Part shown: positions 17,100 to 27,231 of the stretch, piece after piece
Position numbering within the stretch: position 1 is the stretch's first letter
Layout of the letters: every line of letters begins with the position of its first letter
NCBI GenBank assembly: GCA_910587515.1
Contig: CAJULW010000010.1
Span: 62,001-126,000 of the forward strand
Direction: 5' to 3'
Source of the DNA: an uncultured Duncaniella sp.
Lineage (GTDB): Bacteria; Bacteroidota; Bacteroidia; Bacteroidales; Muribaculaceae
DNA length: 64,000 bases
The notes under the pieces: model-generated
Database searches by the model: none
Told to the model about the DNA's origin: nothing
What the model saw: the letters and a program-made list of their open reading frames with translations, nothing else
Program-made: the position numbers and the translations under genes

Positions 17100-18407
17100 T
17101 CAGTTTTGAGTTGTATGTGGTGTGACGGAGTTTTGGGTTAGAGTTACAGTTGTCTCGTCAGTGCCTGAAGGTTGGTTGAATAAACGTAGTCCGAAGGACT
17201 GGGCTGTTGCAGCCACATGTTCTATAACCGCGCTTTGTATCGCTTCGTATTCCGTCCATTGGGTGGTCGCTGTGAAGCAGTAGATCTGTAATGGGATTCC
17301 TTCACCGGTCGGTTCCATGATGCGTACAAGAAGCTGTTGGTCATTGACGATATATGGATTGTCAAGCAGCCATTGACATAGATATGCACGGAATAGACCG
17401 AGGTTTGTTTCGGTTGTCCCGTTGATTGTGGCAAGACCGGGATTGTAGTCCGGATGGCCGAGAGACTGGATGCGCTCTATATATGATTTGAAGGATGGAT
17501 AAGTTGTCGCGAGTTTCGAAATCAGTTCGGGATTTGATGCCGTGATTGTGTCGGAATCGATGATCACAGACCGCGCTATCCGGCGGCATCCGCTATCTTT
17601 CATGCCGCGCCAGTTCTGGAATGATGATGACACAAGCGTATAGGGAGGTAACGTGACTATCGTGTTGTCAAAATTCTGGACTTTCACTGCTGTAAGTGTG
17701 ACGTCTATCACTGTGCCGTTGGCGGGAGTCGATGGGACTACGATCCAGTCCCCTACGCGTAGCATGTCGTTTTGAGACAATTGCAGTCCTGCGACCAGAC
17801 CGAGAATACTGTCCTTGAATATCAACATCAATACGGCTGCGAAAGCTCCGAGACCGGTGAGGAGTTTGACGGGAGAACGATCGACAATGATTGATATGCA
17901 GATGATCACGGTAATGAACCAAAGGATACCGATTATAGTATCGAGAATACCGCGCAGAGGTAGATTTTTGCTGTTACGTGTTTCGTCAAAACGAAGCCAT
18001 ACGAAAGAGGTGACCGAGGATATCGCCCGGCATATAACGATTGAGGTGTAAACGAGTAAACTTCGGAATACGATTATGCGTAAGATAGAGTCGTGGGAGA
18101 ATGCGAATGGCAATAGAGCGAGAATGACGAGCGGAGGTATGATATGGCTGCAATGAATCAGGACATGGTGTTGCACGAGTTCTTTGCCAAGATCGCTGTG
18201 GCGTACCATTACGAATTTGCGTACTGCCAGTAATATCAGAGACCTTATGGCCCATCCGAGAAATATAGCGAGACAGACGATTATCGCTGCGTAAATGATG
18301 TCTTCCGCGGTCTTGTCATTCCTGAGGCCGATCATGTCGAGCAGGCGGTGTATATTAACGAGTAACCATTGAGCCACTTGGTTGGAGGGGATAAGTGTGT
18401 GTGTCAT
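17100..18407 (-). CDS. MscS-family mechanosensitive ion channel (YbdG/MscM-like)
   Basis: A 435-residue channel. About five hydrophobic segments fill the first 190 residues, followed by LLTGLGAFAAVLMLIFKDSI, the pore-lining TM3 and start of the MscS beta domain. The beta domain has VGDWIVVPSTPANGTVIDVT and VQNFDNTIVTLPPYTLV. The long cytoplasmic portion and NWRGMKDSGCRRIARSV match the YbdG branch. These channels open under membrane tension and release solutes on osmotic downshift. It appears monocistronic. Confidence 0.9.
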   Translation of the reverse strand: MTHTLIPSNQVAQWLLVNIHRLLDMIGLRNDKTAEDIIYAAIIVCLAIFLGWAIRSLILLAVRKFVMVRHSDLGKELVQHHVLIHCSHIIPPLVILALLPFAFSHDSILRIIVFRSLLVYTSIVICRAISSVTSFVWLRFDETRNSKNLPLRGILDTIIGILWFITVIICISIIVDRSPVKLLTGLGAFAAVLMLIFKDSILGLVAGLQLSQNDMLRVGDWIVVPSTPANGTVIDVTLTAVKVQNFDNTIVTLPPYTLVSSSFQNWRGMKDSGCRRIARSVIIDSDTITASNPELISKLATTYPSFKSYIERIQSLGHPDYNPGLATINGTTETNLGLFRAYLCQWLLDNPYIVNDQQLLVRIMEPTGEGIPLQIYCFTATTQWTEYEAIQSAVIEHVAATAQSFGLRLFNQPSGTDETTVTLTQNSVTPHTTQN

Positions 18408-18490
18408 GACGAGTTGAAACGTAAAATTTGAAGGGTATAAATCTTAAACGTCTGGAAAGCCGGATTGGATTATGGAACATCGAAGGCTGA

Positions 18491-18535
18491 TAAAAAGAGA
18501 CAGGCGGCACAGTGTCAAAACTGTGTCGCCTGTCT
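18491..18535 (-). terminator. Terminator of the GH31-GH2-GH3 operon
   Basis: Bases 18498-18512 and 18521-18535 form a 15-pair stem with one G-U pair and an 8-base loop. On the minus strand it is followed by CTTTTTA. It lies 37 bases beyond the GH3 stop. Confidence 0.85.
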
Positions 18536-18572
18536 GATATCGTGGTATTTTATTGGAGTTGTCCGGAAAGAT

Positions 18573-20792
18573 TTACTTCAGTTCGAATGGCACTGTGGCG
18601 CGGATGTCGGTCGAGGAAGAACCTATATAGACATTGAATTTGCCAGGCTCGGCTTTCCACGAACCTGTCGTGTCATCGTAAAATTTCAGGTCGTCTGGTT
18701 TTATGGTAAAACTAACCGTTTTCTCCTCGCCTGGTTTAAGGGCGATTTTTTCGAAGCCTTTGAGTTCTTTTAACGGACGTAATACGGACGCCTGATCGTC
18801 ACCGATATAAAGTTGCACAACCTCCTTTCCTGCGGTCTGACCATTATTTCGGATAGGTATGCTTATTGTCAGACATTCATTTTCACTGATGGTTTTTGCC
18901 GATGCGGATGGCTTGCCGTATTGCCATGTGGTGTAGCTTAAGCCATGGCCGAAGGGGTAGAATGCCGGAATTTTTTTTGTGTCATGCCAACGGTAGCCAA
19001 CGAGTATGTCTTCAAGATATTCCTGTCGTATGGAGTCTCCGGGATATGAGATGGCTCCAAAATGATGAGCTCCGTTGTCTTCAAGTTTGACGGGGAAGGA
19101 GAATGGGAGTTTTCCGGAGGGGTTCACTTTGCCGCTGATTACGTTGGCTATTGACTTTCCGGCCATGGATCCGAGATACCATCCTTGTACGATCGCGGGT
19201 ACTTTTTTCTCCCATGGCATTGCTACCGCGTTGCCCGAAAGAAGGACGACTATGAGATTCGGATTGGCGGCCTGGAGGGCTTCGATCAATTCCGGCTGTC
19301 CGAATGGAAGGGAGTAGTCAATGCGGTCTCCGGCTTCGCAGTCCTGCAGGTGGTTTTTATTGAGACCTCCGATAAATATCACCACATCGGCATTGCGAGC
19401 CATCGAAACGGCTTCATCGCGCAAAGAATCCTGAATGGCTTGCGGTATTTTTTCAACGTTTGAATACATCGGTTTTCCGGCCCGATATCCTTGTGTATAT
19501 TTTATCCGGTCACCGTATATGGCCTGTAGACCTTTGAGTGGGGTTACATTGTCTTTGACTTTAAGTTCGCTTGAACCTCCGCCTTTCATGAGATCACGGG
19601 TGGCATTGTCACCGACAACGAGAATGTTTTTTATATTTTCGGACAGAGGTAGCAGTTTAGGACCTTTTTTCCCTACAGATGCGTTTTTTAACAGTACGAT
19701 TGCTTCGTCACCTATTTTTTCCGCTATGGCATAATGCTCGGGAGAGGCTACAGAGCCGAGAGGTTTGTTGCGTTTCATAGCAGTGAGGAAGTTTAGACGC
19801 AACATCCGACGGGCTTTGTCGTCAAGGGTTGACATTGGTACATCTCCTTTTTCGATCAAAGCAAGATACGGTTTTGCCATATAATAGTCATCAGTGGTGA
19901 ATTCCGATTCAGATGTTAGCCCATTGGTGTATGAACCCATTTCGAGATCAAGGCCGTAGAGGGCTGCTTCGCGGGTGTCATGCGCACCGCCCCAGTCAGT
20001 CATTACCACTCCCTTGTATCCCCAATCCTCTTTGAGGATTTTATTGAGTAGAAGATCGTTGTGACACGCATGTTGCCCCCTGATTTTATTATAAGAGCCC
20101 ATTATTGTCCAACTGTCTCCATCGACCACCGCGCTTTTAAAGGCTGGAAGGTATATTTCATGGAGTGCGCGGTCGGACAGGTTGACATCGATATGGCCGC
20201 GCCAAAGCTCTTGATTGTTTAACGCGAAGTGCTTTACACTCGCAGCCACTCCGTTTTGCTGCATTCCCTTGATATACGGAACCACAAGTACGGATGCAAG
20301 GTGTGGATCCTCGCCCATGTATTCGAAATTACGTCCGTTGAGAGGTGTACGGTAGATGTTTACGCCAGGTCCAAGCATGACATCTTTCTCTCTATAGAGA
20401 GCCTCCTCGCCTATGGCGTTGCCATATTCGAAAGAGAGTGATGGATTCCATGTCGCAGCGAGTGCCGTCAGGGCCGGGAAGGCTGTGATCGAATCGTTGG
20501 TGCGGTTTGAGTATCCCCAGTCGTTCCAATTGATTTCAGCCCGGACTCCGTGAGGTCCGTCGCTCATCCATAGGTCGGGGATACCGAGGCGCGGAACGCC
20601 TGCGGATGAGAATTTGCCTTGGGCATGGATGAGGTTGATTTTCTCTTGTGTAGTCATTCGGGAGAGCGCGTCCTCTACACGTTCGTCCATTGGCCGGGTT
20701 TCGTCCTGGTATATTGGCAGGTTTCCGGTGGCCCAAGCGAGCATTCCTGAGAATGCAAGCGGGATTGAGAGCAATAGGCGGGATGGTTTCAT
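18573..20792 (-). CDS. GH3 beta-glucosidase (BglX-like), exported
   Basis: A 739-residue family 3 glycoside hydrolase that removes terminal beta-linked sugars, usually glucose or xylose. The chosen start MKPSRLLLSIPLAF (base 20792) gives a clean signal peptide; an ATG at 20819 adds nine residues. The nucleophile is Asp266 in GVVMTDWGGAHDT. The (alpha/beta)6 sandwich domain contains IVVLLSGNAVAMPW, and a fibronectin III-like domain follows (EVVQLYIGDDQASVLRPLKE). It is the last gene of the GH31-GH2-GH3 operon, 72 bases after GH2. Beta-xylosidase activity cannot be excluded. Confidence 0.92.
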   Translation of the reverse strand: MKPSRLLLSIPLAFSGMLAWATGNLPIYQDETRPMDERVEDALSRMTTQEKINLIHAQGKFSSAGVPRLGIPDLWMSDGPHGVRAEINWNDWGYSNRTNDSITAFPALTALAATWNPSLSFEYGNAIGEEALYREKDVMLGPGVNIYRTPLNGRNFEYMGEDPHLASVLVVPYIKGMQQNGVAASVKHFALNNQELWRGHIDVNLSDRALHEIYLPAFKSAVVDGDSWTIMGSYNKIRGQHACHNDLLLNKILKEDWGYKGVVMTDWGGAHDTREAALYGLDLEMGSYTNGLTSESEFTTDDYYMAKPYLALIEKGDVPMSTLDDKARRMLRLNFLTAMKRNKPLGSVASPEHYAIAEKIGDEAIVLLKNASVGKKGPKLLPLSENIKNILVVGDNATRDLMKGGGSSELKVKDNVTPLKGLQAIYGDRIKYTQGYRAGKPMYSNVEKIPQAIQDSLRDEAVSMARNADVVIFIGGLNKNHLQDCEAGDRIDYSLPFGQPELIEALQAANPNLIVVLLSGNAVAMPWEKKVPAIVQGWYLGSMAGKSIANVISGKVNPSGKLPFSFPVKLEDNGAHHFGAISYPGDSIRQEYLEDILVGYRWHDTKKIPAFYPFGHGLSYTTWQYGKPSASAKTISENECLTISIPIRNNGQTAGKEVVQLYIGDDQASVLRPLKELKGFEKIALKPGEEKTVSFTIKPDDLKFYDDTTGSWKAEPGKFNVYIGSSSTDIRATVPFELK

Positions 20793-20864
20793 ATCATAGA
20801 TTTTGTTTGGTTGAATCAAAATTCAGATAGCTCGGGCTGATATTTCTGATTTGTCATGCCGATT

Positions 20865-23384
20865 CTATTCTCCGAAAGCGTTGATGGTTGTTGTGAATGG
20901 TTTCAGTCCGGGCGATGTCGCTTTGACTGTTATCGTACCTTCCTTTCCTGAGTTCTGTACAATTAGCATGGCTTTGCCGTAAAACGTTTTCCGTTTGTCG
21001 CTTTTGAAGCGTTCGAGTGATATCGGAGAGCCGTTGTCGACACCTGCGTTAAAACCGGCTCCGTCAATCGTGAATGTGACTTGATTGTCAGCGAAAGGAC
21101 AGATGTTGCCGTATTTGTCGAGAATCTCGACAAGTACATAGCTGAGATCTCGACCGTCGGCATGTATAGTCATGCGGTCAGGAGTCAGTCGTATGCGCGA
21201 CGGTTGGCTGGCTGTGTTGATGATTCTTTCCGCTATGGTATGTCCGTTTTTCCGGCTGACGGCTTTAACTGTCCCGGGTTGGAATTTTACTCGCCACGAC
21301 GCGTGGTATTTTCCTGGCTCGTAGTGGTGTATTCCTTGTGATTTTCCGTTGACGAATAATTCAATTTCGTCGGCATTATTGTAATATGCCCATAGATCTA
21401 TCTCTTCATCATCAGTCCAGTTCCAGTGTGGGAATAGGTGAAGGACATTTTTGTCAGGCCGCCATTGAGACTGATACATATAATATATGTCTTTCGGTAT
21501 GCCTGCGAGATCGACAATGCCGAAATAAGAGCTTCTCGCCGGCCAACCGAACGGGGTAGGCTCCCCAAGGTAGTCAAAACCTGTCCAAATGAATTGTCCT
21601 GCGATGAAATCTTTTGTGTCCACATGTCGGAGTGTGCCTTCATGAGCGTTGCCCCAGGGTACATGGCAATTGTCATAAGACGAACAAGACAGCGAGCTGT
21701 CGCGAAATTCGATGTCCCATCGTTTAGGCCAAATGTACATGCTGTCGGATGGCATGCGGTAATATCCTCTGGTCATAAGGCCGGATACGCTTTCTGATAT
21801 GATAAACGGCTTCCCGGGAAACCATTTGGGGACGGAGTCGAAATATCCGTCATGGTAATTGTATCCGATAATGTCGAGCGCGCCTGACCGGAACAGATGA
21901 TTTCCTGGGTTCGGTTCGTTGCATCCGGCTGTGACCGGACGTGACTGATCGAGGGCGCGAACCATGTCTGCGAGTTTCTTTGTCAGGAGAGAGTTGACGC
22001 TCATATCTCCTGTCTCTGAGGCTAACATTTCTTTTCCATGACCGAAGTTCAGGATGAGATTGGCTTGTTCGAGCGAGAGAGTGTCGGCTTTGGCGTCGCT
22101 CCATTGCTCGAGAACTTCATTGCCTATGCTCCACATTATTATAGATGGATGATTTCGATCACGCAACACAAGGTCTGTAAGGTCTTTTTCGTGCCATTCA
22201 GGGAAATATCGCGAATAGTCGTGAGATGTTTTTTTCTTTCTCCACATGTCGAAAGTTTCATCCATTACAAGAAATCCCATTCTGTCACAAAGATCAAGCA
22301 CCTCGGGGGCAGGCGGATTATGCGAACAGCGGTAAGCGTTGGCTCCCATTTCTTTCAGTATTTCCAATTGCCGTTCGATGGCTCGGGTATTGACGGCAGC
22401 TCCGAGTGCTCCAAGATCGTGGTGCATACAGACACCGTTGATTTTCATTGGCTTGCCATTTAGCGAGAATCCTTTTTGCGGATCAAAATTGAAGTAACGT
22501 AGACCTGTGACGGTTTTGTATGTATCGACGATTTTGCCGTCAACGCTTATGTTTGTCACAACTTTGTATAGATTAGGGTTCTCCGTGGACCATAGCTGAG
22601 GAGCGGCAATATCAAGTGTCTGCGGACATTTTGCGGTTTTGCCGTTTGATATTTTCATGGATGATTTTTGATTGGCTACAATTTCATCCTGTGGATCATA
22701 AATACGGGTGTCAACCAAAAGAGTTTTCGTCTTGCGGGATTTATTTTCTATGTCAGTTATGATGTTGACAGACGCTTTTTCATTATTGACTTCGGTTGTG
22801 ACATGTTGTCCCCAAAGAGGTATGCGGATTTCTTCATGTGTGCGTAACCATACATTACGGTAGATTCCGCATCCGCTATACCATCTGGAGTTGGGTTGCT
22901 CGGCATTATCTATTCTGACAGCGATGATATTTTCACCGTCAGGTTTGAGCCAAGGTGTAAGCTCATGGCTAAAAGAAGCATATCCATATGGCCGTGTGCC
23001 GAGTTCATGTCCGTTGATATAGACGGTTGCGTTCATGTATGCACCATCGAAATCAATAAATATATGCTTGTCTTTTTGTTCGGGGGTGAGAGTGAAAGAT
23101 TTGCGATACCAGCCTATGCCTCCTGGCAATGCGCCTCCTCCCGTGCCCGATGGATGTTCTTTACTGAAATCTCCTTCTATGGCCCAGTCGTGTGGGAGAG
23201 AGAGTTTTCGCCAGGAGGAATCGTCGAATTCGGTTTTAGCCATTTCCGGATCGTCTGCGAGGATGAATCTCCAGCCTCTATTGAAATCGATAGCGCGTGG
23301 ATCCGCTGCGGAAGCAGAAAAAATGGCCGCCTCACTAAAAAAAGCGAGGCAAGCCACAAGAATCAATTTTACCTTAGATAACAT
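20865..23384 (-). CDS. GH2 beta-galactosidase family protein, exported
   Basis: An 839-residue family 2 glycoside hydrolase. A signal peptide (about residues 1-26) precedes the sugar-binding domain (FNRGWRFILADDPEMAKTEF, SLPHDWAIEGDF), the immunoglobulin-like domain and the TIM barrel. The acid/base is Glu423 in WSIGNEVLEQW and the nucleophile Glu531 in PFIISESVSG. C-terminal beta domains of the DUF4982 kind follow (LWAYYNNADEIELFVNGKSQ). It probably removes terminal beta-galactose in the periplasm. Family 2 also includes beta-glucuronidases and mannosidases, so the exact sugar is inferred. Confidence 0.9.
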   Translation of the reverse strand: MLSKVKLILVACLAFFSEAAIFSASAADPRAIDFNRGWRFILADDPEMAKTEFDDSSWRKLSLPHDWAIEGDFSKEHPSGTGGGALPGGIGWYRKSFTLTPEQKDKHIFIDFDGAYMNATVYINGHELGTRPYGYASFSHELTPWLKPDGENIIAVRIDNAEQPNSRWYSGCGIYRNVWLRTHEEIRIPLWGQHVTTEVNNEKASVNIITDIENKSRKTKTLLVDTRIYDPQDEIVANQKSSMKISNGKTAKCPQTLDIAAPQLWSTENPNLYKVVTNISVDGKIVDTYKTVTGLRYFNFDPQKGFSLNGKPMKINGVCMHHDLGALGAAVNTRAIERQLEILKEMGANAYRCSHNPPAPEVLDLCDRMGFLVMDETFDMWRKKKTSHDYSRYFPEWHEKDLTDLVLRDRNHPSIIMWSIGNEVLEQWSDAKADTLSLEQANLILNFGHGKEMLASETGDMSVNSLLTKKLADMVRALDQSRPVTAGCNEPNPGNHLFRSGALDIIGYNYHDGYFDSVPKWFPGKPFIISESVSGLMTRGYYRMPSDSMYIWPKRWDIEFRDSSLSCSSYDNCHVPWGNAHEGTLRHVDTKDFIAGQFIWTGFDYLGEPTPFGWPARSSYFGIVDLAGIPKDIYYMYQSQWRPDKNVLHLFPHWNWTDDEEIDLWAYYNNADEIELFVNGKSQGIHHYEPGKYHASWRVKFQPGTVKAVSRKNGHTIAERIINTASQPSRIRLTPDRMTIHADGRDLSYVLVEILDKYGNICPFADNQVTFTIDGAGFNAGVDNGSPISLERFKSDKRKTFYGKAMLIVQNSGKEGTITVKATSPGLKPFTTTINAFGE

Positions 23385-23496
23385 GACCTATGTGTATATG
23401 TTTTTATGCTAAGTGCTACGAGCATGTCATCGAATGATTGACACTCTCTAAATTAAGGAAATCAGGGATTGATATTGATTTAGGCTTTTTCATGAA

Positions 23497-26373
23497 TCAA
23501 AGTTTGATGGATTTAGCGGATCCATTGTAGGCGACTTCGACTCCTTTGTTGGTGCGGTTGTAGCCTGACGGTTTGTCAGGGCTGACTTTTACGATGTTGA
23601 AACGACGATTGCGTAGCATTCCCGGATATTGTCCGACCCGTTCTCCGATCGTGAGAGTTTGTGTTTCGTCATTCCAGCGGAACGGAATAATGGCATAGCG
23701 TCCGTTTTCGTAGTTGTAGTTGGTATTTTCGTCTTCATATAGGAGGAAATCACCGTTTTCACCTGTGTAGACGTAGAGGTTTATGACGTCGGCCGGTTTT
23801 TCGTCACTCCACTGCATGGCAGGTCCGAACGGCACGATCGAACCCGATCGGACATAAAGAGGTATCCGTTCGTATGGAGCCGATACTTTCGTTGTTTTCC
23901 CGCCTTCGGTGACTTTTCCGCTATAGAAGTCATACCATTTGGATCCTGAGGGGAAGTATACGTCGCGGGATGTGGATTTATAAGTGTAGACTGGAGCCAC
24001 GAGGAATGCCGGACCGAACATATATTGGTCGCCTACATTGCGTGAAGCTTTGTCAGCGGTGAAATCCATAACCATGGGACGCATTATCGTATAGTCTTCG
24101 AAGTGTGTTTTTCCTGCGAGAGAGTATAGATAAGGCATCATGTCATAGCGTAGGTTGGTATAATAGACAACCGATTTGTATGCCGGATGATTTTCTGGTG
24201 CTATGTTGAATATTTCGCGATACGGCCACTGTCCGTGTGCGCGGAACATTGGGGCGAAGGCTCCGAACTGATACCAACGTGTGTTGAGTTCTCGCCATTC
24301 TTTCATGTCGGGATTTTCTTTTCCTGTCTCAAGATATTCTTTTGCAGCGGCCACGTAACGGTCTTCAACGCAGAAGCCACCTATATCCATGCTCCACCAA
24401 GGTATGCCAGATGCGGCAAAGTTAAGACCGGCGGAAATTTGGGCTTTCATGTCTTCCCAACGGGTTGCGATATCTCCGCTCCATGTGGCTGTCGAGTAAC
24501 GTTGTTGTCCTGCGAAACCGGATCGAGTCAACAGGAATACGCGATTGTCGTTGGTCTCGCGTTGGCCGTTGTATATGGCTTCAGCGTTCATTAGACCGTA
24601 GGCGTTGAAATATTTGGTTGACGGTCCCAGTGCGGTCGGAGTGATAAGATCTTTGCGATATTGCAGGTCTGTGCAGTCGCGTATGTTGGGTTCGGAGGCG
24701 TCCATCCACCAGGCGTCTATTCCCAGAGGTACATAGTGGTCTTTCATCTGATTCCAGAACAGTTTGCGTGCATCCGCATTGTATGCGTCATAGAACGAGC
24801 TTAAGTAGCCGGGTCCGACCCAGTCGCGAATGCTGTCCTGTACAGGAAGTTTGTACATCCATCCGTTTTCGTCGAATTCTTTGTAATGTTCAGTCGTGAC
24901 ATAAAATTTAGGCCATACGGAAATCATCACCTTGCCGTTCATGCCGTGTATCGAATCGACCATTCCTTTTGGGTCTGGGAATCGGGCACTGTCAAACTCA
25001 TGGCTACCCCAGGAGTCTTGTTTCCAATGTAACCAGTCGATCACGATATTGTCGATAGGAATATTGCGTTTGCGGAACTCGGCGAGTGTCGAGACCACTT
25101 CGTCGGCTGTGTTGTATTTTTCACGGCTTTGCCAATATCCTAAAACCCATTTTGCCATGATGGGGGCTTTGCCTGTCAGTGTGCGGTAGCCGCTGATGAC
25201 ATCATCCATGTCATCACCATATATAAAGTAATAGTCGATCTGATCTTGCATTTCACCCCACCAGCTCATCTGCATCTGCTCTTTATTGTTGGTTGGAGAG
25301 TAGACTCTCAGGCCGCAGTAGGCTACAGCTCCGTTGGGTTTCCATTCGATTTTTACAGGGACGCGTTTGTCTTTTTCAAGATCGACGGAAAATTTATACG
25401 AATTTGGGTTCCATGCCGTGCGCCAACGTTCCGGCACTACTTCTTTTCCGTCGATATAGACGGTGATGTATCCTGAATAGTAGAGTATAAATTTGAATTC
25501 ACCGCTTTCCGAAGGTTCTATTTCCCCTTCGTAGGTCACATGGGAACCGTTGAAATTGAAGTCTTTCGGAAGGTTGACGACATGTGCCAGATCTTTACGG
25601 ATCAAATGTTCGAAATATATCGAATCTTCACGTTGTACAAGTGTTTTCTCTTCCGGATTAGCCGGTATATATGTGCCGGTAAAAGCTCCTTCCTTTCCGT
25701 CTTTGTCGTAGATTTTGAACACTTGCCCAATTTGTTTATATGGCTCCGGGTTTCCGAAACGACAGAGTGAGTAGCTGTCCCAAAGGATTCCATAGTTGTC
25801 GGTGGAAACGACAAAAGGTACTGATACTTTGGTGTTGTATTGGAAAAGTTCCTCGTTTAGTCCCTTGTAGTTGAATTCATCACTCTGGTGTTGGCCGAGT
25901 CCGTAGATACCTTCATCGTCGTCGAGCGACTCGAATATTTGACGTACGGTATATCCTTTGGTCCCCTCGACCTTGATCGGATCGAAATGTCGGCCGCCCG
26001 GGGCTTCGGAAACAATGAGTTTCCCGGCTTTATCATAAAATTTTATATCACCTGTCGACAGGAAGACTGTCGCTGTCACCTCGGATGTGACTACTGAAAC
26101 AGTCGAGTCGGTTTCGGTGATGGTATATTCGGCTTTTTCTTTTTGGGGAACTGTGACAAGGCTGTTGTCTGCCACAAATTTTTTGTCTGGAGTGGCCGAT
26201 ACACGTATTATCTTATCGCCTAAAACTTGTAGCCGCACCTTACGTACCGAATTATCCTTGTTGGAGGATACATTGACTGTTACGCCTCGGTCCGATTTTT
26301 CGTATTTTCCTGCGGCACACGACACTGCAAGGAGGCCGGAGAGTATGGCAGCGGAAAGATTCAGAAATTTCAT
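23497..26373 (-). CDS. GH31 glycosidase with PA14 insert, probable alpha-xylosidase, lipoprotein
   Basis: A 958-residue family 31 enzyme. The N-terminus MKFLNLSAAILSGLLAVSC ends in a lipobox, so it is likely an outer-membrane lipoprotein. A PA14-like beta module lies at about 265-355 (HVTYEGEIEPSESGEFKFIL, YITVYIDGKEV). The catalytic barrel has the nucleophile Asp558 in DAWWMDASEPN and the acid Asp634 in TWSGDIATRW. A DUF5110-type C-terminal domain follows. PA14 inserts are a feature of GH31 alpha-xylosidases acting on xyloglucan oligosaccharides, which makes that the leading activity. It is the first gene of the operon; GH2 starts 112 bases downstream. Confidence 0.9.
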   Translation of the reverse strand: MKFLNLSAAILSGLLAVSCAAGKYEKSDRGVTVNVSSNKDNSVRKVRLQVLGDKIIRVSATPDKKFVADNSLVTVPQKEKAEYTITETDSTVSVVTSEVTATVFLSTGDIKFYDKAGKLIVSEAPGGRHFDPIKVEGTKGYTVRQIFESLDDDEGIYGLGQHQSDEFNYKGLNEELFQYNTKVSVPFVVSTDNYGILWDSYSLCRFGNPEPYKQIGQVFKIYDKDGKEGAFTGTYIPANPEEKTLVQREDSIYFEHLIRKDLAHVVNLPKDFNFNGSHVTYEGEIEPSESGEFKFILYYSGYITVYIDGKEVVPERWRTAWNPNSYKFSVDLEKDKRVPVKIEWKPNGAVAYCGLRVYSPTNNKEQMQMSWWGEMQDQIDYYFIYGDDMDDVISGYRTLTGKAPIMAKWVLGYWQSREKYNTADEVVSTLAEFRKRNIPIDNIVIDWLHWKQDSWGSHEFDSARFPDPKGMVDSIHGMNGKVMISVWPKFYVTTEHYKEFDENGWMYKLPVQDSIRDWVGPGYLSSFYDAYNADARKLFWNQMKDHYVPLGIDAWWMDASEPNIRDCTDLQYRKDLITPTALGPSTKYFNAYGLMNAEAIYNGQRETNDNRVFLLTRSGFAGQQRYSTATWSGDIATRWEDMKAQISAGLNFAASGIPWWSMDIGGFCVEDRYVAAAKEYLETGKENPDMKEWRELNTRWYQFGAFAPMFRAHGQWPYREIFNIAPENHPAYKSVVYYTNLRYDMMPYLYSLAGKTHFEDYTIMRPMVMDFTADKASRNVGDQYMFGPAFLVAPVYTYKSTSRDVYFPSGSKWYDFYSGKVTEGGKTTKVSAPYERIPLYVRSGSIVPFGPAMQWSDEKPADVINLYVYTGENGDFLLYEDENTNYNYENGRYAIIPFRWNDETQTLTIGERVGQYPGMLRNRRFNIVKVSPDKPSGYNRTNKGVEVAYNGSAKSIKL

Positions 26374-26727
26374 AAAGTTAGAGGATTGGTTTTTAGTATT
26401 ACATTTAAAGTTTTTTCAAGGCTGTCGTCATGAAACATCGTGGAATTGTAAATGTCATCTATGAGTCATGACCGCAAATAATGCATATTACAAAGGTAGT
26501 GATTATTTGTTGTATATATTGTCAATGATGTTGACGCATGGGACGGAAAATGATTTGCAGTAGTGATCGAATGTTAATTTATACGGAACAATTTGTTTCT
26601 TTTGGGCCATGTGTGTATAGTTTTTTGTGAAAAGTGTCATTTATTAAATGTTTTTTCGATACGGTGTGAACATTTTTTATGCCGTGGTGTTATAGTTGTT
26701 AGGAACTAATTCAGACCCGATTTAAAA
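26374..26727. other. 354-base divergent intergenic region
   Basis: This AT-rich stretch separates the GH31 operon (-) and the DUF5106 gene (+). It holds a minus-strand -7 box at 26491-26498. I see no coding sequence and no clear promoter for the + gene. Confidence 0.5.
26491..26498 (-). promoter_or_regulatory. -7 box upstream of the GH31 operon
   Basis: On the minus strand this reads TACCTTTG, matching TAnnTTTG. A TTGACA lies 24 bases upstream of it, further than the usual 19-21. The leader to the GH31 start would be about 110 bases. Confidence 0.45.
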
Positions 26728-27231
26728 ATGAAAGATTGTCAAGCTTATCTAACCTATGTTGCTATTGTGATCGCAATGGCCGCGACAGCGTGCACGTTTA
26801 ATAAATCATCGGAAGCGAAGATTTCAGATGACTCCTCTATTTCTGATGGCAAACTCGTGCTTGAACTTCCATCTATTCCTGTCGCTATTTCTGAACCGGA
26901 AGACAGAGCCGGTTTTCTTGCGGTCCATTTCTGGGACGGTCTTGATTTTTCAGATAGGGATCTCGCGTTGAACATGGAGTTCATGGAGCGGAATTTTGTC
27001 GATTTCATTGGAATGCTACCGTCTGTAATCGGTTCTGACCGACTGTTGGCTTTCGAATCGCTTTTGAGGCAGGCTGCCGTCATGCCTGAAGGGCGTTCTT
27101 TGATAATGGCTTTGGGGCATAAGTATTTTCATCATCCGTCATCTCCGATGCGCAATGACGAATACTACGGTGATTTTCTCAAAGCGTCGAAAAATACTGT
27201 TACACGCCAAACTCCTCTTGTAGAAGTCTGA
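26728..27231 (+). CDS. DUF5106 domain lipoprotein
   Basis: A 167-residue lipoprotein: the signal sequence ends in ATAC, so Cys22 is the probable lipidation site. The mature part matches the DUF5106 pattern with RAGFLAVHFWDGLDFSDRDL, NFVDFIGMLP and YFHHPSSPMRNDEYYGDFL. In many homologues DUF5106 is followed by a thioredoxin-like domain; here the protein stops right after the DUF5106 signature, so it is a short form. Function unknown. Its last 32 bases overlap the end of the HD-domain gene on the opposite strand. Confidence 0.75.
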   Translation: MKDCQAYLTYVAIVIAMAATACTFNKSSEAKISDDSSISDGKLVLELPSIPVAISEPEDRAGFLAVHFWDGLDFSDRDLALNMEFMERNFVDFIGMLPSVIGSDRLLAFESLLRQAAVMPEGRSLIMALGHKYFHHPSSPMRNDEYYGDFLKASKNTVTRQTPLVEV

